A stretch of DNA of 64,000 bases from Spartobacteria bacterium (GTDB lineage: Bacteria > Verrucomicrobiota > Verrucomicrobiia > Chthoniobacterales > UBA10450): the NCBI GenBank assembly GCA_003134785.1, contig PLCN01000020.1:372819-436818 (forward strand). Reading direction: 5' to 3'. Position 1 is the first letter of the stretch. The number at the start of each line of letters is the position of its first letter. Below, one piece after another: positions 8,971-18,025 of the stretch. Below the pieces are notes generated by a model that worked only from the letters and a program-made list of their open reading frames with translations, was not told the origin of the DNA and did no database searches. The translations under genes and the position numbers were made by a program.

Positions 8971-9744
8971 CTAGGGCGAGTAATACACCGGCAGGGTGAT
9001 GTTGCACTCGACCGGTTTCCCATTTCGAAAGGCGGGAATGAATCGCGCGACTCTGAAATCTTCCGCCGCCGCGCGTCCGAATCCGGCGAGCGGCGGGTAC
9101 TCCGAAACCAGCTTCAGCTCCTTCAGATTTCCGTCGCCATCAATCTTCATTCCTAATTCCACCAGGCCAGAAACCGATGCCGTCAGCACGTCGCTTGGAT
9201 AGTGCAATCCTTCGAACTTCGAATCGCGCCCAACAAATGGTTGCGGGCCAACAAAGTCATTTTCGTTTTTCAATTCTTCCTTTTCCTGGTTCGCAAAAAT
9301 TCGGAGCCGGGACTTTCCGTTCACAACCTTGAAACTCACCGTTCCAAAAAAAAGCACGTGGACCGTTTGGTGATTGTAGATCGCTGGAACGAAGACGGCC
9401 GTATCCAGGCAAAACAATACATCTTGCTCCAGCGCGGAGGACTCGGGTGTCGCGCGATAGACCCAGCTATTCGCGATCTCTCCCGTCTTGGTGACAGAGC
9501 AACAAAAATTGAGAGTCGCATCTTTCTGGCCGTTGCGAATTAACCCCTGCGTATCAATTCGGTTGATGACCGAGAACGGACCAGTTCCGAGGAGCGCAGG
9601 CCGATATTGCGGCAAAGCTACAGCGGGAGTGGCCGAGGGGGCTTTGGTTGGCCCGGGTTTCGTCGGCCCTATCTGCACCTCGGCGGCGAATAGGTTCGCC
9701 CAACTGAGTAAAAACGCCGCGGATGACAAAACCAGTGCACGCAT
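8971..9744 (-). CDS. Secreted protein with C-terminal TonB-like domain
   Basis: 257 residues from ATG at 9744, which begins a signal peptide (LVLSSAAFLLSWANLFAAEV). A Pro/Thr-rich linker (IGPTKPGPTKAPSATP) is followed by two related regions. The last, SGLVELGMKIDGDGNLKELK to PAFRNGKPVECNITLPVYY, matches the TonB C-terminal fold in which the periplasmic domain contacts receptor TonB boxes. The hydrophobic N-terminus could instead be an uncleaved anchor. It lies upstream of the TonB-dependent receptor on the same strand, with a 180-bp gap, so it may be its dedicated partner. No ExbB or ExbD genes are seen. Confidence 0.75.
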   Translation of the reverse strand: MRALVLSSAAFLLSWANLFAAEVQIGPTKPGPTKAPSATPAVALPQYRPALLGTGPFSVINRIDTQGLIRNGQKDATLNFCCSVTKTGEIANSWVYRATPESSALEQDVLFCLDTAVFVPAIYNHQTVHVLFFGTVSFKVVNGKSRLRIFANQEKEELKNENDFVGPQPFVGRDSKFEGLHYPSDVLTASVSGLVELGMKIDGDGNLKELKLVSEYPPLAGFGRAAAEDFRVARFIPAFRNGKPVECNITLPVYYSP

Positions 9745-9972
9745 GAGTGCCCAAGCAACGCAGTGCCCGCAGTTTCGCAAGATCAATTTCGGACTGCAGG
9801 CAATCAGTCGGCTCTCGATCGCAAATGGTCATGAGTTCACGCGGACAAGAATTGCAAGTTAACTGGTCGTTAGGCCGTGAACCCCACCGATCCCGGCATC
9901 GCGCTGCCCGGCGCTTCGCGCGGCTAAGCGGCACCAGTTTGCGCAGCCTCCGTTCAACGCGATCTTGGCACG

Positions 9973-10578
9973 ATGTTCACTGGTCTGATTGAAGAAATAG
10001 GCAGTGTCATTTTGCTCGAGACTGGAGAGCGAGGCGCGCAACTTAAAATCGTCGCGCCGCATGTTGCGGAGAAAATTCAAATCGGCGATAGCATCGCGGT
10101 CGACGGCTGCTGCCTAACGGTCGCCGCTCACCGCGGCGATCAACTCACTTTCGATCTGCTCGAAGAAACTTTGGACCGGACAAACTTAAAGGCGCTACGC
10201 CGCGACAGCCGCGTCAATCTCGAGCGCGCGCTTGCGGCCGACGGCCGTCTCGGCGGCCATTTCATGCAAGGCCACGTGGATTGCGCCGCGCGCATTCTGG
10301 CTACCGAAACGACCGATGCCGAACAACGACTCGAATTCGAATTGCCCGCTGCGTTCGCGCATTATGTCGCCTACAAAGGATCCATCGCAGTCAACGGAGT
10401 CAGCCTGACCGTGGCTGAATTACTCCCGCAAAGTTTCTCGGTTTGGATCATCCCGCACACCAAAGCGCAAACAAATCTCGGCGCGGCGCGCGTCGGTGAT
10501 TTGGTCAACCTCGAGTTCGATCTCATCGCGAAGTACCTGGAGCGGATGCTGGATCGCAAAGCGGTTCATTCGGAATGA
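9973..10578 (+). CDS. ribE: Riboflavin synthase, alpha subunit
   Basis: 201 residues, the full family length, made of two Lum-binding beta-barrel repeats. It converts two 6,7-dimethyl-8-ribityllumazine molecules to riboflavin and a pyrimidine. It begins MFTGLIEEIG; repeat 1 has DSIAVDGCCLTV and repeat 2 has GSIAVNGVSLTVAEL; GHFMQGHVD sits at the joint. The stop overlaps the start of aroD by four bases (ATGA), so the two are co-translated. No FMN riboswitch is evident in the 228-base upstream gap. Confidence 0.96.
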   Translation: MFTGLIEEIGSVILLETGERGAQLKIVAPHVAEKIQIGDSIAVDGCCLTVAAHRGDQLTFDLLEETLDRTNLKALRRDSRVNLERALAADGRLGGHFMQGHVDCAARILATETTDAEQRLEFELPAAFAHYVAYKGSIAVNGVSLTVAELLPQSFSVWIIPHTKAQTNLGAARVGDLVNLEFDLIAKYLERMLDRKAVHSE

Positions 10579-11240
10579 CGAACCCGACGGTCCCGCAAAT
10601 CGTCGGCGTGATTTCTTCCCGCGCAGATTTGCGGCGCGCGGTCGGGATGCGAAATCCACCTGATCTTTTCGAGCTGCGGCTGGATGCCGCAGTGGCGCGA
10701 ATCGAAGAAATTAAAGACGCGATGGGAGAATTGCGAGCGCCGGTGATCATCACAGCACGCCATCCCCGGGAAGGCGGTTTCAACGATTTGTCTTCGCGGG
10801 CGCGTTGCGGTTTGCTTCGGAGATTTCTTCCGTACGCGGACTATGTGGACATCGAACTGCGCTCGACCCGTCCGCTCGCACCCGTGCTCGAGGAGGCCCG
10901 CAAAAAAAAAATCCGCACGATCATTTCATTTCACGATTTCAGCGACACCCCCCGCCCCGCGCGTTTGGATGAAATCGCGCGCGGGGCCCACTCGTTAGGC
11001 GCCGATTTCCTGAAGATCTCCACGCGAACCGACACGCAGCGTCAATTGACCCGGCTGCTCGATTTCTTCGAGCAGCATCGCGTGGAAATAAAAATCGCGG
11101 CCATGGGAATTGGACGGCTCGGCCAAATCTCACGCCTGGAGTTTGCCCAGCTCGGTTCCGCTTTGAACTACGCGCACCTTGGGAAGCCACAAACCGCAGG
11201 TCAGCTTTCGATCGCTCAATTGCGCCGCGCTCTAAAATAG
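10575..11240 (+). CDS. aroD: Type I 3-dehydroquinate dehydratase
   Basis: 221 residues. It dehydrates 3-dehydroquinate to 3-dehydroshikimate in the shikimate pathway through a Schiff-base lysine. The TIM-barrel landmarks are FELRLDAA, VIITARHPREGG, the catalytic histidine in ISFHDFSDTP and the lysine in DFLKISTRTD. The end, AMGIGRLGQISR to LGKPQTAGQ, fits the family. It is translationally coupled to ribE. The protein is at the short end for the family but looks complete. Confidence 0.9.
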   Translation: MTNPTVPQIVGVISSRADLRRAVGMRNPPDLFELRLDAAVARIEEIKDAMGELRAPVIITARHPREGGFNDLSSRARCGLLRRFLPYADYVDIELRSTRPLAPVLEEARKKKIRTIISFHDFSDTPRPARLDEIARGAHSLGADFLKISTRTDTQRQLTRLLDFFEQHRVEIKIAAMGIGRLGQISRLEFAQLGSALNYAHLGKPQTAGQLSIAQLRRALK

Positions 11241-11302
11241 CTCCAGCATCTTGCCGACTCTTCCGCTCGTATATAGTTAGAGACGTTTCCGTCCCCAATA
11301 AT

Positions 11303-11932
11303 ATGGACGATTCCATCACACTGCCAGACCGGGTCCCTGTCATGCCGCTTCCTGGCGCGCTTCTCTTCCCGCAAGCCCTCTTGCCGCTTTACATTTTCGA
11401 GCCGCGTTATCAGGAAATGCTCGCGCTCGCCTTGAGCGAGCACCGGATGTTTTGCGTTGCGTTGCTCAAGCCGCAGCGCTCGCAATGGAAATCGACCAAC
11501 GATTTTTTTCACATCGCCGGAGTCGGATTGATCCGCGCCTGCGTGGGGCGCGGCGACGGCACCTCGAATTTGATCTTGCAAGGTTTGCGCCGCGTCCGCT
11601 TCTCCGCCTTCGAACAAAGCGCTCCGTTTCCCATTTCCCGAATCGAGCCGCTGGAATCCAAGGCGACGCCATCCGTGGAGACCGATGCTCTCGGCGCCAA
11701 AGTGCTCGAGCTTTACTCCAAGATAAAGGAGAGCGGCCGCCAGTTGCCCGACAAAGTTGACCAGTATCTTTCCCGCCTGGGCGATACCGAAATGCTCGCG
11801 GATCTGATGGCGGCCACGTTCATCAACGACCCGCTTCGCCGGCAACAAATCCTGGAAGAACTCTCCGTGAATCAACGACTCCGGCTCGTGATCCAATATC
11901 TCCACGAGGAGACCGGCAGCGCCGCGGCATAA
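11303..11932 (+). CDS. LON substrate-binding-domain protein
   Basis: 209 residues. It resembles only the N-terminal domain of Lon protease: VPVMPLPGALLFPQALLPL, YIFEPRYQEML and the FHIAGVGLIRAC beta sheet, then an alpha-helical segment to the end. It has neither ATPase nor Ser-Lys protease domain, so it is a stand-alone LON-domain protein, probably a substrate or client binder. It lies after aroD on the same strand with 62 bp between. Confidence 0.88.
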   Translation: MDDSITLPDRVPVMPLPGALLFPQALLPLYIFEPRYQEMLALALSEHRMFCVALLKPQRSQWKSTNDFFHIAGVGLIRACVGRGDGTSNLILQGLRRVRFSAFEQSAPFPISRIEPLESKATPSVETDALGAKVLELYSKIKESGRQLPDKVDQYLSRLGDTEMLADLMAATFINDPLRRQQILEELSVNQRLRLVIQYLHEETGSAAA

Positions 11933-11970
11933 TTCAACGCCGCCGACCCGCGCTTCGCACAGCGAAGCGG

Positions 11971-13137
11971 CTACAGGCCTCTGAGCCGCGCGTGTTCCTC
12001 CAATAAATACCGATCCGTCATCCCCGCGATATAATCGCAAATCGTTCGGTGCAGCCCTTCGTTCTCGATTCGTTTCGCAGCCGCGTCGCCCAACCGATCG
12101 GGCGCGAGCACGTAGGCCGCGAAAACCGACCGCAACATCTCACAAGCCTGGCGATTCACCTCCGCCACCCGCGGATGGTAATAGACGTTCTTATATAAGA
12201 AGCGGCGCAACTCGCGGTTCGCCTCGAGCAATTTTTCGCTGTAGGAAATGAGGGGGGCGGGTTGCCGTCGCACTTCGTCCGCGCTCCGCACGCCGGCGTT
12301 CGCGATCGTTTCGGCGCTGGTGGTGATCACGTCCCGCACCTGCACATCAATGATGTCGCGAATGATGATCTGGTGCAGTTCCGGCTCACGGACCTCCGGA
12401 TAACGCTCGACGACTGATTGCTGGCTGGCGCGCCAAACGGCGCTTTCCTCTAATTGACTGGGGCTGAGAATTTCGAAGTCGACCGCATCGTCGAGATCGT
12501 GGCTGTAGTACGTGATCTCATCCGCGAGATTGGCGATCTGCGCTTCCAGCGAGGGGCAACGATATTTTTCCTCGCCCTCCACCGGCGGATCGTAAAACGC
12601 CTGATGCTTTTGCAAGCCTTCGCAAACTTCGAAGGTCAAATTCAATCCGGGAAAATTCGGATACGCCGCCTCGAGCAACTCGACCACGCGCAGGCTCTGC
12701 CGGTTATGATCGAATCCGCCATGTTCCTGCATGCATTCGGCCAACATCTCTTCGCCGGAATGTCCAAAGGGCGAATGCCCGAGATCGTGCGCGAGCGCGA
12801 TCGCCTCAGCCAAATCTTCGTTTAACGACAACGCGCGCGCGATCGTGCGGCTGATCGAGGCCACTTCGATCGAGTGCGTCAGCCGCGTGCGGAGATGATC
12901 GCCGGTCCCGTTGAGGAAAACCTGCGTTTTATATTCCAGCCGCCGAAATGCGCGCGAGTGAATGATGCGCGCGCGGTCGCGCTGAAACTCCGTGCGGTAA
13001 GCATGGCTCGCCTCGGAGTATTTTCGTCCCCGCGATTCGCCGGACTTCTGCGCAAACGGCGCCAGCACGCCGCGTTCGTCCGCCTCCATTTTTTCCCGCG
13101 TTTTCCAGCCCTCGCGCTCGCGCGAATCGTTCGTCAC
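11971..13137 (-). CDS. dgt: dGTP triphosphohydrolase (HD superfamily)
   Basis: 388 residues. It hydrolyses dNTPs to nucleoside and triphosphate. The HD core is seen in RIIHSRAFRRLEYKTQVF, RTRLTHSIEVASI, ALAHDLGHSPFGHSGEE and DEITYYSHDLDDAVD, which supply the metal-binding His/Asp set. The length fits the shorter bacterial dGTPase-like class. ATG at 13137 is the upstream choice; ATG at 13089 (MEADERGVLAPFA) is an alternative closer to the usual start of the family. Confidence 0.92.
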   Translation of the reverse strand: MTNDSREREGWKTREKMEADERGVLAPFAQKSGESRGRKYSEASHAYRTEFQRDRARIIHSRAFRRLEYKTQVFLNGTGDHLRTRLTHSIEVASISRTIARALSLNEDLAEAIALAHDLGHSPFGHSGEEMLAECMQEHGGFDHNRQSLRVVELLEAAYPNFPGLNLTFEVCEGLQKHQAFYDPPVEGEEKYRCPSLEAQIANLADEITYYSHDLDDAVDFEILSPSQLEESAVWRASQQSVVERYPEVREPELHQIIIRDIIDVQVRDVITTSAETIANAGVRSADEVRRQPAPLISYSEKLLEANRELRRFLYKNVYYHPRVAEVNRQACEMLRSVFAAYVLAPDRLGDAAAKRIENEGLHRTICDYIAGMTDRYLLEEHARLRGL

Positions 13138-13230
13138 AACGAAGACTTATCCTTCGCCCTGTCTATTTTCGAGTCCGGAGTTTGTGCCTGTGGTGGCCGC
13201 GATTACAACCCGCCTGAAAGCCGGCCGCCT

Positions 13231-13590
13231 CTATCGTTCGTCCTGCGCGCTCCGCGACCCCGGATCTGATTTTGAAAATTCTTCCCGGACAGCTTTCCGC
13301 GCTGCTCGCGCTTGCGCCCGGATCAGCAGCATATCCAAGAGCGCCAACAACAGGGCCAACAATGTGTCCCACGCGCACGCGAACCAGAACAGAATGAACC
13401 GCCACGGATGTTCGTGGGGGTTGAGCCAGGAACGTAAAACTGTTAACCCGGCGACCAGCATAACAACCGCCACGAGCAGCGAGATCGCCATGGTTTTTCG
13501 GCGCGAGTTCGCGTCGCGCAGCAATCCGCGCGTGGCGTGAATCGCGAACGGCACCATCCAGAAACTCTTGTTCGGCGGCCGAGTTTCCAT
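13231..13590 (-). CDS. Small membrane protein at the end of the pdh operon
   Basis: 119 residues with two hydrophobic segments (AISLLVAVVMLVAGLTVL and FILFWFACAWDTLLALLLAL) and a charged C-terminal tail. No family is recognised. It starts 10 bases after the pdhC stop and so is probably co-transcribed with the pyruvate dehydrogenase genes. A metabolic link to the complex is not shown. Confidence 0.65.
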   Translation of the reverse strand: METRPPNKSFWMVPFAIHATRGLLRDANSRRKTMAISLLVAVVMLVAGLTVLRSWLNPHEHPWRFILFWFACAWDTLLALLLALLDMLLIRAQARAARKAVREEFSKSDPGSRSAQDER

Positions 13591-13600
13591 GGCCTAACGA

Positions 13601-14953
13601 CTAGATCAGAAGCAACGCCGGGTTCTCGAGCAGCTGCCGGAGTTCCTTGAGGTATTCCGCGCCGAGAGCGCCATCGATCACGCGATGATCGCAGCTCATG
13701 CCGATGCTCATCCGCTGACCGGCCACGATCTGGTCGCAATCGTCGATCACCGCTTTCTTTACGATCGCGCCGATCGAAAGGATGAATCCCTGTGGTGGAT
13801 TGATGATCGCGGAAAAGCTGTCGATGCCGTAGCTGCCAAGATTTGAAACGGTGAAGGTGCCGCCTTGGAATTCCTCCGGCTTCATCCGCTTGTTCCTTGC
13901 GCGATGGGCCAGGTCTTTCACGGCTTCACTGATTTCGCGCAGCGACTTGCTCTGCGCGGCTCGAATGACTGGAGTGACGAGACCGTCTTCAATCGCCACC
14001 GCGATGGCAAGATTTACGTCGCTGTATTGGACGATCGCGTCTACGTCGAAGGATGCGTTTGCTTTCGGCACGCGCACCGCAGCTTCGACGGAAGCTTTCA
14101 GCACAAAATCGTTTACGGTGATCTTCGCCGAATCCGACCCTTCACCCGCCGATTTCAGTTCGGCCCGCGCGCTCATCAGCGGCCCGGCATCGATCTCGAT
14201 GTTGAGATAGAAATGCGGAACCGGCCCCTTGCTCGCGACCAAACGTTCCGCGATCACTTTGCGCATTCCGCTGAGATTGATCCGCGCGCCTTCGCCGGCC
14301 TGGATCTGCGCAGCGGGCGGTGGTGTTGGCCCGCCTTTCGACTTAACCGCCGCGCGGACGTCGGTTTCGGTAACACGGCCTTCGGGTCCCGTGCCCTTAA
14401 TCGCAGAGATATCGACGCCTTGCTCGGCCGCGACTCGACGCGCGAGTGGGGAAGCTTTCACGCGCGCTTCGCCGCTGCTTTCGCTTGTTGATTCGGCAGC
14501 CGGCTTTGCCGGAGCCGCGGATTTTTTTGGTGCGGCCGATTTCTTCTCGGCCTTCTCAATCTCCGGCGGCGGAGCGGTCTCGGCTTGTTTTTCGTCTGCT
14601 GGCGCGGGTTTCTCCGTTTCGGCCGGCTCTTTCTTTATCGGTGCCGCCTTTTTTTCTTCTTTCGCTTCGGGCTCCGATTTTTTCTTCTCTTCCTTCGCCT
14701 CAGCCGGCGCGGACTCTCCTTCCCCGCTAATGAACGCGATCTTGTCGCCAACGTTTACCTTGCCGCCTTCTTCCACGTAGATTTCGGTGAGGGTTCCGTC
14801 TTCGGGTGATTCCCATTCCATCGTCGCCTTGTCGGTTTCGATCTCGGCGATGACATCGCCCGTGGAAACCTTGTCTCCCTTCTTCTTCTTCCAGGCGACG
14901 AGCGTGCCCTCGGTCATCGTGTCGCTCAGCTTCGGCATTTGAATTTCAGGCAT
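13601..14953 (-). CDS. pdhC: Pyruvate dehydrogenase E2, dihydrolipoamide acetyltransferase
   Basis: 450 residues. One N-terminal lipoyl domain has the lipoylated lysine at about residue 42 (EIETDKATMEWESPEDG). A long Ala/Pro/Lys/Glu linker follows, then a peripheral-subunit-binding domain (VKASPLARRVAAEQGVDI) near residue 165. The C-terminal catalytic domain carries GMSCDHRVIDGALGAEY, with the active-site histidine. It transfers acetyl from lipoamide to CoA. It is the third gene of the pdhA-pdhB-pdhC run. E3 (lpd) is not in the window. Confidence 0.95.
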   Translation of the reverse strand: MPEIQMPKLSDTMTEGTLVAWKKKKGDKVSTGDVIAEIETDKATMEWESPEDGTLTEIYVEEGGKVNVGDKIAFISGEGESAPAEAKEEKKKSEPEAKEEKKAAPIKKEPAETEKPAPADEKQAETAPPPEIEKAEKKSAAPKKSAAPAKPAAESTSESSGEARVKASPLARRVAAEQGVDISAIKGTGPEGRVTETDVRAAVKSKGGPTPPPAAQIQAGEGARINLSGMRKVIAERLVASKGPVPHFYLNIEIDAGPLMSARAELKSAGEGSDSAKITVNDFVLKASVEAAVRVPKANASFDVDAIVQYSDVNLAIAVAIEDGLVTPVIRAAQSKSLREISEAVKDLAHRARNKRMKPEEFQGGTFTVSNLGSYGIDSFSAIINPPQGFILSIGAIVKKAVIDDCDQIVAGQRMSIGMSCDHRVIDGALGAEYLKELRQLLENPALLLI

Positions 14954-14965
14954 GGCGATTAGTCG

Positions 14966-15952
14966 TTAGGTGTAACAAACTTTCTTCACGGCGGCGATTA
15001 ACTTCTCCGCGCTGGGCAGCACCGCTTTCTCCAGCCGTTCGTTGTAGGGCATCGGTACATCTTCCTGCGCCACGCGGAGGATTGGCGCGTCGAGCCCATC
15101 GAACATTTCTTTCTGAATGCGGTAGGACACTTCCGCGCCCACTCCGCAGAAAGGCCGATCCTGCTCGACGATTACGACGCGATGCGTTTTCGAAACCGAC
15201 TTGAGAATAGCTTCAAGGTCGAGCGGTTTGATCGAGCGCAGGTCAAGCACCTCGGCGCTGATCTCTTCTTCCTCCTCGAGTCTTTCCGCGGTCGCGAGCG
15301 CCAGCGGAACGGTCTGGGCGTAGCAGATAATCGTGACGTCGCCGCCTTCCCGTTTCACTTCCGCTTCGCCGAGCGGTATGAGCAAGTCGACATCTTCTTC
15401 TTCGACCAATCCCTTCGAGCTGTAGAGAAGTTCCACCTCCAGGACCAGCACCGGGTTGTTGTCGCGGATCGCCGTCTTGAGCAAGCCTTTCGCATCGCGC
15501 GGTGTCGCTGGCGTGCAGATTTTCAAGCCCGGGATGTTGGCGAAAAGGCATTCGGTCGCGTGCGAATGAGTGGCGCCGAGTTGATGGGCCGGACCGTTTG
15601 GTCCGCGGAATGTGATTGGAATATTGAACTGGCCGCCGGACATCGTGAGCATGTTGGGCGCGTTGTTCACGACCTGATCGAACGCAACCAGCGAGAAACT
15701 GAAGGTCATGAATTCGATGATTGGCCGAAGTCCCACCATCGCGGCGCCAATGCCTAGCCCAGCGAAACCGTTTTCACTGATGGGCGTGTCGATGATGCGC
15801 CTGGGACCGAAGCGTTCGAGCAAGCCCTGGCTTACTTTGTAGGCGCCGTTGTATTCCGCGACTTCCTCGCCCATGAGGAAGACATCCGGATCGCGCGCCA
15901 GTTCCTCGGCGAGCGCTTCATTGAGCGCCTGGCGGTAAGTGATTTCTCTCAC
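14966..15952 (-). CDS. pdhB: Pyruvate dehydrogenase E1 beta subunit
   Basis: 328 residues. It is the transketolase-like beta subunit that completes the thiamine diphosphate site with E1 alpha. Markers are the N-terminal ITYRQALNEALAEELARD, FLMGEEVAEYNGAYKVSQGL, FAGLGIGAAMVGLRPIIEFM and the C-terminal VVIVEQDRPFCGVGAEVS. Its start overlaps the pdhA stop by four bases and pdhC starts 12 bases after its stop, so the three are translationally linked. Confidence 0.95.
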   Translation of the reverse strand: MREITYRQALNEALAEELARDPDVFLMGEEVAEYNGAYKVSQGLLERFGPRRIIDTPISENGFAGLGIGAAMVGLRPIIEFMTFSFSLVAFDQVVNNAPNMLTMSGGQFNIPITFRGPNGPAHQLGATHSHATECLFANIPGLKICTPATPRDAKGLLKTAIRDNNPVLVLEVELLYSSKGLVEEEDVDLLIPLGEAEVKREGGDVTIICYAQTVPLALATAERLEEEEEISAEVLDLRSIKPLDLEAILKSVSKTHRVVIVEQDRPFCGVGAEVSYRIQKEMFDGLDAPILRVAQEDVPMPYNERLEKAVLPSAEKLIAAVKKVCYT

Positions 15953-16926
15953 GCGCTCGCTCCGTTCACGTAGGTGTAGTCGTAAAGCTTCTCTAAAGGC
16001 GGCTCGGGACTTTCCTCGGCAAATTTCACGCTGGCGAGCGCAGTTTCTTTCGCCTGCTTGTCCATCTTATCGAACTGCTCGTTCGAGAGTTTTTCCTCGC
16101 GCGTAAGCTGCGCGCGCAGACGCGTGATCGGATCATCCAGGCGGTATTTTTCGAGCTGCTCCTTCGTGCGATAGCTCGCCGGATCGGACATGGAATGGCC
16201 GCGATAACGATAGGTGCGAATCTCCGCAAACGCCGGGTGCGGATCTTTGCGGATCCCATCGATGATCTTGGCGAGCGCATCGCGCACTTCCCGAAAGTTC
16301 ATCCCGTCGATCACCGCCCCGGGGATTTCGTAACCTTCCGCGCGTTCGACGATTTCCTTCAGCGCGGTCGAACGCTCCACACTGGTCCCCATGGCGAAGA
16401 GATTGTTTTCGCAAACGAAGATGATCGGCAATTTGTAAAGCGCGGCGAGGTTCAGCGCCTCATGGAATCCTCCCTGGTTGATCGCACCGTCGCCGAAAAA
16501 GCAAAGCGTGACGCGGTCTTCGTCGCGATATTTGGAAGCGAACGCCAGCCCCACGCCGAGCGGAACATGCGCGCCGACGATAGCGTGCCCGCCGTACATG
16601 TGATGCTCGCGATCGAAATAATGCATGGAACCGCCGAGGCCGTGGGAGCAACCCGTGGCTTTGCCGAAAAGCTCTGCCATGCAAGCGTCCGCGCTCGTGC
16701 CGCGGGCGAGCGCGTGCGCATGATCGCGGTAAGCCGTTATGAGGTAATCATCCGGTCGTGCCGCCGCGACCGCGCCACAGACCACGGCTTCCTGACCGAT
16801 GTAGAGATGGCAGAACCCGCCAATTTTTTGCGCTTGATATTGTTGACTCGCGCGCTCCTCGAAACGCCGGATCAACAGCATCAGCGAGAGCATCTCGACT
16901 TCGTCGCGTTGCTCCGGCTGCTGCAT
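15949..16926 (-). CDS. pdhA: Pyruvate dehydrogenase E1 alpha subunit
   Basis: 325 residues. It decarboxylates pyruvate with thiamine diphosphate and reductively acetylates E2 lipoyl groups. The TPP motif is FFGDGAINQGGFHEALNLAA ending in CENN; GGSMHYF and the loop YRYRGHSMSDP are typical of heterotetrameric E1. It starts six bases after the upstream membrane-protein gene, an unusual partner for a pdh operon. Confidence 0.95.
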   Translation of the reverse strand: MQQPEQRDEVEMLSLMLLIRRFEERASQQYQAQKIGGFCHLYIGQEAVVCGAVAAARPDDYLITAYRDHAHALARGTSADACMAELFGKATGCSHGLGGSMHYFDREHHMYGGHAIVGAHVPLGVGLAFASKYRDEDRVTLCFFGDGAINQGGFHEALNLAALYKLPIIFVCENNLFAMGTSVERSTALKEIVERAEGYEIPGAVIDGMNFREVRDALAKIIDGIRKDPHPAFAEIRTYRYRGHSMSDPASYRTKEQLEKYRLDDPITRLRAQLTREEKLSNEQFDKMDKQAKETALASVKFAEESPEPPLEKLYDYTYVNGASA

Positions 16927-16932
16927 GCCGGT

Positions 16933-17526
16933 TTAAGCAGTGTGCGGAAGGACGGAAGCCGCGCGGGCGCGTTCCGAACTGCGAACGAAAGTCGTGCAAA
17001 GAACGAAAAGCCCGGTGAAAAGAAGATCGCTGACGACGGAGTTCCGGAAAAACATCCAGGTCGGCGTAGTGCTATATTGGGGCAAACCAACCGTGAGCGC
17101 TTGAATCAATCCGGCGAAGTTCTTCACGTACCCCGGATCGCTCAGCCAAGAGAAAATGTTCGTAATGACGTAGAAAAGCGTGGAACCGGCGAGCGAAGCG
17201 GGAAGCAAGGTTTTCCACGAAGGCCGATTGGCGATGAAGAGGCCGAGCCAGCCCACGAGTGCCAGCGCGAAATAGCGGCAAATGATCTCCGGAACGAGAA
17301 GCGGCGCGCCGTAATGCACGTTGAGCACGACGTCGGAAAGATAGAGAGCGAGAAGCGGCACGGTGAACTTGAGTTTCGGCGGAAAATAAACGGCGCCGCA
17401 TAGTGCGATCGCGGCGAGCGGCGCGAAGTTCGACAGCCAGGTCGAACCGGAAATAATGGCGAGTCCGGTCACGATCCGATAGGCGACCGCAGCGAGAATA
17501 AGAATGAGAGCGGGAATCATCGGCAT
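16933..17526 (-). CDS. DUF6580-like integral membrane protein
   Basis: 197 residues with five to six hydrophobic helices. It resembles the small bacterial membrane family DUF6580 (assignment from memory of the family): LILILAAVAYRI, NFAPLAAIALCGAVYFP, LYLSDVVLNVHYG and FARYFALALVGWLGL-like helices, then ASLAGSTLFYVITNIFSWL. The topology recalls ECF-transporter substrate-binding components, so a vitamin or cofactor uptake role for PDH would make sense, but this is speculation. It is the first gene of the pdhABC transcription unit. Confidence 0.7.
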   Translation of the reverse strand: MPMIPALILILAAVAYRIVTGLAIISGSTWLSNFAPLAAIALCGAVYFPPKLKFTVPLLALYLSDVVLNVHYGAPLLVPEIICRYFALALVGWLGLFIANRPSWKTLLPASLAGSTLFYVITNIFSWLSDPGYVKNFAGLIQALTVGLPQYSTTPTWMFFRNSVVSDLLFTGLFVLCTTFVRSSERARAASVLPHTA

Positions 17527-17580
17527 GAATTTTATCCTTCCTGAGAGATATGCAATCCCCTTTTGGGTCTCTTCTGCTTC

Positions 17581-17639
17581 CTCCTACTCGTGCTCGTGCT
17601 CGTGATCGAAAAAGCAATCGATCACGAGTAGGAGCACGA
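17581..17639. repeat. Degenerate hexamer repeats forming an inverted pair
   Basis: The left arm is three CTCGTG hexamers after CTCCTA; the right arm reads GATCAC GAGTAG GAGCAC. The inner CTCGTGATCG (17599-17608) and CGATCACGAG (17619-17628) pair perfectly over 10 bp. It lies between rpsT and the membrane gene, so it could also act as a weak rpsT terminator. A relative without a pair lies at 35784-35810. Confidence 0.7.
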
Positions 17640-17672
17640 CAACGCAATCGGTGCTGTGAAAAAACGAGACGC

Positions 17673-17942
17673 TTAGGCGGCAGGAGCCGCGGTCGCGGGA
17701 GTGGTGAGCGATTTGTTCAAGCGGGCTTTGCGACGGTTGGCGGCATTCTTATGAATGATGCCGCGCTTCGCCGCCTTATCGATGGCTGAAATCATCGCGT
17801 GCACATCGTTTGGCTCAGCTTTCGACGTCGTGCTCGAAATGCCTTTTTGCATTTTCCGTAAGCGGGTCAGGACACTGCGATTGCGGAGAGAGCGGACGGC
17901 GGTCTGACGCGCGCGTTTGCCGGCGGATTTGGTATTAGCCAT
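17673..17942 (-). CDS. rpsT: 30S ribosomal protein S20
   Basis: 89 residues, the normal size for bS20. It begins MANTKSAGKRARQTAVR, with the three-helix basic core and DKAAKRGIIHKNAANRRKAR near the C-terminus. It binds 16S rRNA early in 30S assembly. The Ala/Pro-rich tail (TTPATAAPAA) is a little longer than usual. Confidence 0.96.
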   Translation of the reverse strand: MANTKSAGKRARQTAVRSLRNRSVLTRLRKMQKGISSTTSKAEPNDVHAMISAIDKAAKRGIIHKNAANRRKARLNKSLTTPATAAPAA

Positions 17943-18025
17943 TGTTGAAAGCGGAAATTTTGTGAACGTGGAGGCTCGCGGACGCGCGCGCGCGTGTCAA
18001 GCGATGCGAAACAGAGCCGCCCCAA

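Noticed and set aside
9745..9972. Possible FMN riboswitch before ribE
   Set aside because: The conserved FMN-element boxes and a regulatory terminator are not visible.
11216..12040. A 274-codon minus-strand frame opposite the LON-domain gene
   Set aside because: Shadow; the plus strand carries the LON motifs and a suitable start.
16195..17403. A 402-codon plus-strand frame opposite pdhA and the membrane gene
   Set aside because: Antisense shadow; composition is unlike a protein and pdhA is certain.
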